A DNA stretch of 64,000 nucleotides. Source: Phoebastria nigripes (Eukaryota > Chordata > Aves > Procellariiformes > Diomedeidae). Under the pieces are notes generated by a model that searched no databases, was not told the origin of the DNA, and was given only the letters and a program-made list of their open reading frames with translations. Location: assembly GCA_035582835.1 (NCBI GenBank), contig JAYKAV010002342.1, positions 904,897-968,896 of the forward strand, given 5' to 3'. The position numbers and the translations under genes are program-made. How positions within the stretch are numbered: the first letter of the stretch is position 1; the number at the start of each line of letters is the position of its first letter. Below, piece by piece: positions 62,641 through 64,000 of the stretch.

Positions 62641-63310
62641 TGCATAAAAATGTTGTATTTAACAGAGGGTTTGGTCAATAGCCCAGCACTCATATTTGCA
62701 ATTGAAGTTCTCTGATCTGAAGCCCTGAATCTTCCACGCACTGTGCCAAAGTGAGATCAATGTCGCCCTACCGCCTAACTGTGGCATCTCCCTGGAGATC
62801 TGTCTATTAGGGAGGAATTGATAAGCAAATGTTTGTTTAGGTTGGCTAGGGAAGAGGCAAAAATCACACAGAGCAGGAGCTACTGACCCTGTCACAACTC
62901 TGCCACTGATATAAAACAGAAAAAGGTCAGGGAAGAAGAGAGGTTTTGTGCTTGGTGGAACAAGCACAAAATTTCATGCCTTCAAAACTGATGTTTGTTC
63001 TAAATGCTAACAAAGCCTTATATCTCCTATAAAACATTTATTTAAACTATCAAAGCTTATTGAAAATGTGCTGCTTCTTTTCCCGTTTTTAATAAAGCAG
63101 TCCTTGGCATGTGAAATCAAAATAATCTTTTTAAAATATTAAAATTCTTCATTTTTATTTTATTTTCTAAATGAAAACTTGTCAAAAATGACATGTTCAT
63201 ACATGCGCTCCCATTGCTGCCCTCTCAATTCTGTCTGTTCATAGTTCTGTTGACCAGAGCTCAGAGAACAGTCTTTCCCAGTTTCAGTGGCACAAGCAGT
63301 GGAAATAAGC

Positions 63311-63489
63311 TAAGAGGACCATGTGTGGTGCAGGACAGGTAACAACTTCACAAACTAAAGCATACTTGATGTATAGATGGGCTGTATTTGTCCAAAATGT
63401 AGCGCCAATGTTCTAAACCTCAAGTCTTCCTTCCTGGTAGGCTCTTTGTCCATGTACTACTTCACCCCTTGCTTTCTCTTGGATCTAGA
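63311..63489. repeat. Direct duplication, copy 2
   Basis: The partner of 62462-62640 at a constant offset of 849 bp. The E-box position reads CATGTG here, consistent with CpG decay or with a gain in the other copy. The longest identical part is TCTTCCTTCCTGGTAGGCTC and the ~45 bp that follow. Confidence 0.95.
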
Positions 63490-64000
63490 CGTGGAGATGC
63501 TCCAAAAGCTGGGAGCATGGTTATCTTCCCAGGGCTGCCTGCCTGCCCAGAAATGATACTGCCAGAAGCTTCATGTGTGTCCTCATGTAACTTCTAGCCC
63601 ACTTTTATAGATGCAAACTTGTTTGCTTGAGCTTCCAAATTCCGGTGTGTTAGTCTACACTGAGCTGCCGTAATTCCTGAGGTTGACCTGCCAGCTTTTC
63701 CTCTAATTCATCTTTTTGATAGGTTATTCATTTAATTCTTTCTGTGTTACTACAGACCATCTTGAAATATTGAAGAGGAATACTTTTTGATATCCATTCT
63801 GTCCCCAGAGAAGTTGTTCCCTAAGCAGAAAATTGTCCTCTTTGTCCAAGAGATTACTCTTTAGTTGCTGTAAAGCAAGGAGCAGTTTGGAAGCTGACTG
63901 ACAGAGAAACATGGTAGTGACTCAGTGCATTGGAATGCTTCAGCCTCTCAATTTTTATTCCAATTTCTTTTTAGTCCAAACAGGCTGAAGTTAGTGTGTC

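Larger units (their letters stand above)
62245..64000. other. Upstream flank of ELOVL2, no recognised gene
   Basis: Past the CpG island the sequence becomes AT-rich and contains only the 179-bp duplicated blocks. In human the next gene on this side is SMIM13, followed by NEDD9; nothing resembling an exon of either is seen. ORFs on both strands are short and unsupported. Confidence 0.6.

Noticed and set aside
1..64000. CRISPR arrays, bacterial-type operons, riboswitches
   Set aside because: The DNA is vertebrate; the tandem repeats present are microsatellites, a minisatellite and LTR-internal repeats without CRISPR-like spacers.

Overview
The window is vertebrate nuclear DNA, almost certainly from a bird. 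The evidence is a multi-exon gene with GT-AG introns, several 5'-truncated CR1 LINEs ending in the avian-type ATTCTATG 3' motif, an LTR-like element of a type I recall from bird genomes, and a CpG-island promoter. Isolated single Ns are typical of a draft assembly. The species cannot be named from the sequence.

One protein-coding gene dominates: a complete ELOVL2 (very-long-chain fatty acid elongase 2) on the minus strand. I could place all eight coding exons, each with consensus splice sites and matching reading phase. They are exon 1 at 61979-61981 (the ATG only), exon 2 at 32145-32208, exon 3 at 26422-26609, exon 4 at 14120-14197, exon 5 at 12779-12950, exon 6 at 10725-10849, exon 7 at 8402-8536 and exon 8 at 7634-7762. 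They join to 894 nt, encoding 297 aa with all the ELO-family signature boxes, the ELOVL2-type cysteine (Cys234) linked to elongation of 22-carbon polyunsaturates, and a C-terminal KKAQ ER-retrieval signal.

Layout: 1-5.28 kb is 3' flanking DNA with no gene I recognise. 5.28-7.63 kb is the probable ELOVL2 3'UTR, ending at tandem AATAAA signals next to a G-rich tract. 7.63-62.0 kb is the ELOVL2 gene body. 61.5-62.25 kb is the CpG-island promoter. 62.25-64 kb is upstream DNA carrying a 179-bp direct duplication. The introns hold a ~1-kb LTR-like element (intron 6), a CR1 (intron 3), and in intron 1 (29.8 kb) a CR1 plus a nested pair in which a younger CR1 has landed inside the RT domain of an older one. 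There are also several microsatellites.

I found no convincing new genetic system. The observations most worth following are the promoter-proximal duplication with a diverged E-box, the CpG island at a locus known in humans as an age-methylation marker, the nested CR1s, a perfect hairpin inside the LTR-like element, and a weak 5S-rRNA-like segment in intron 1.
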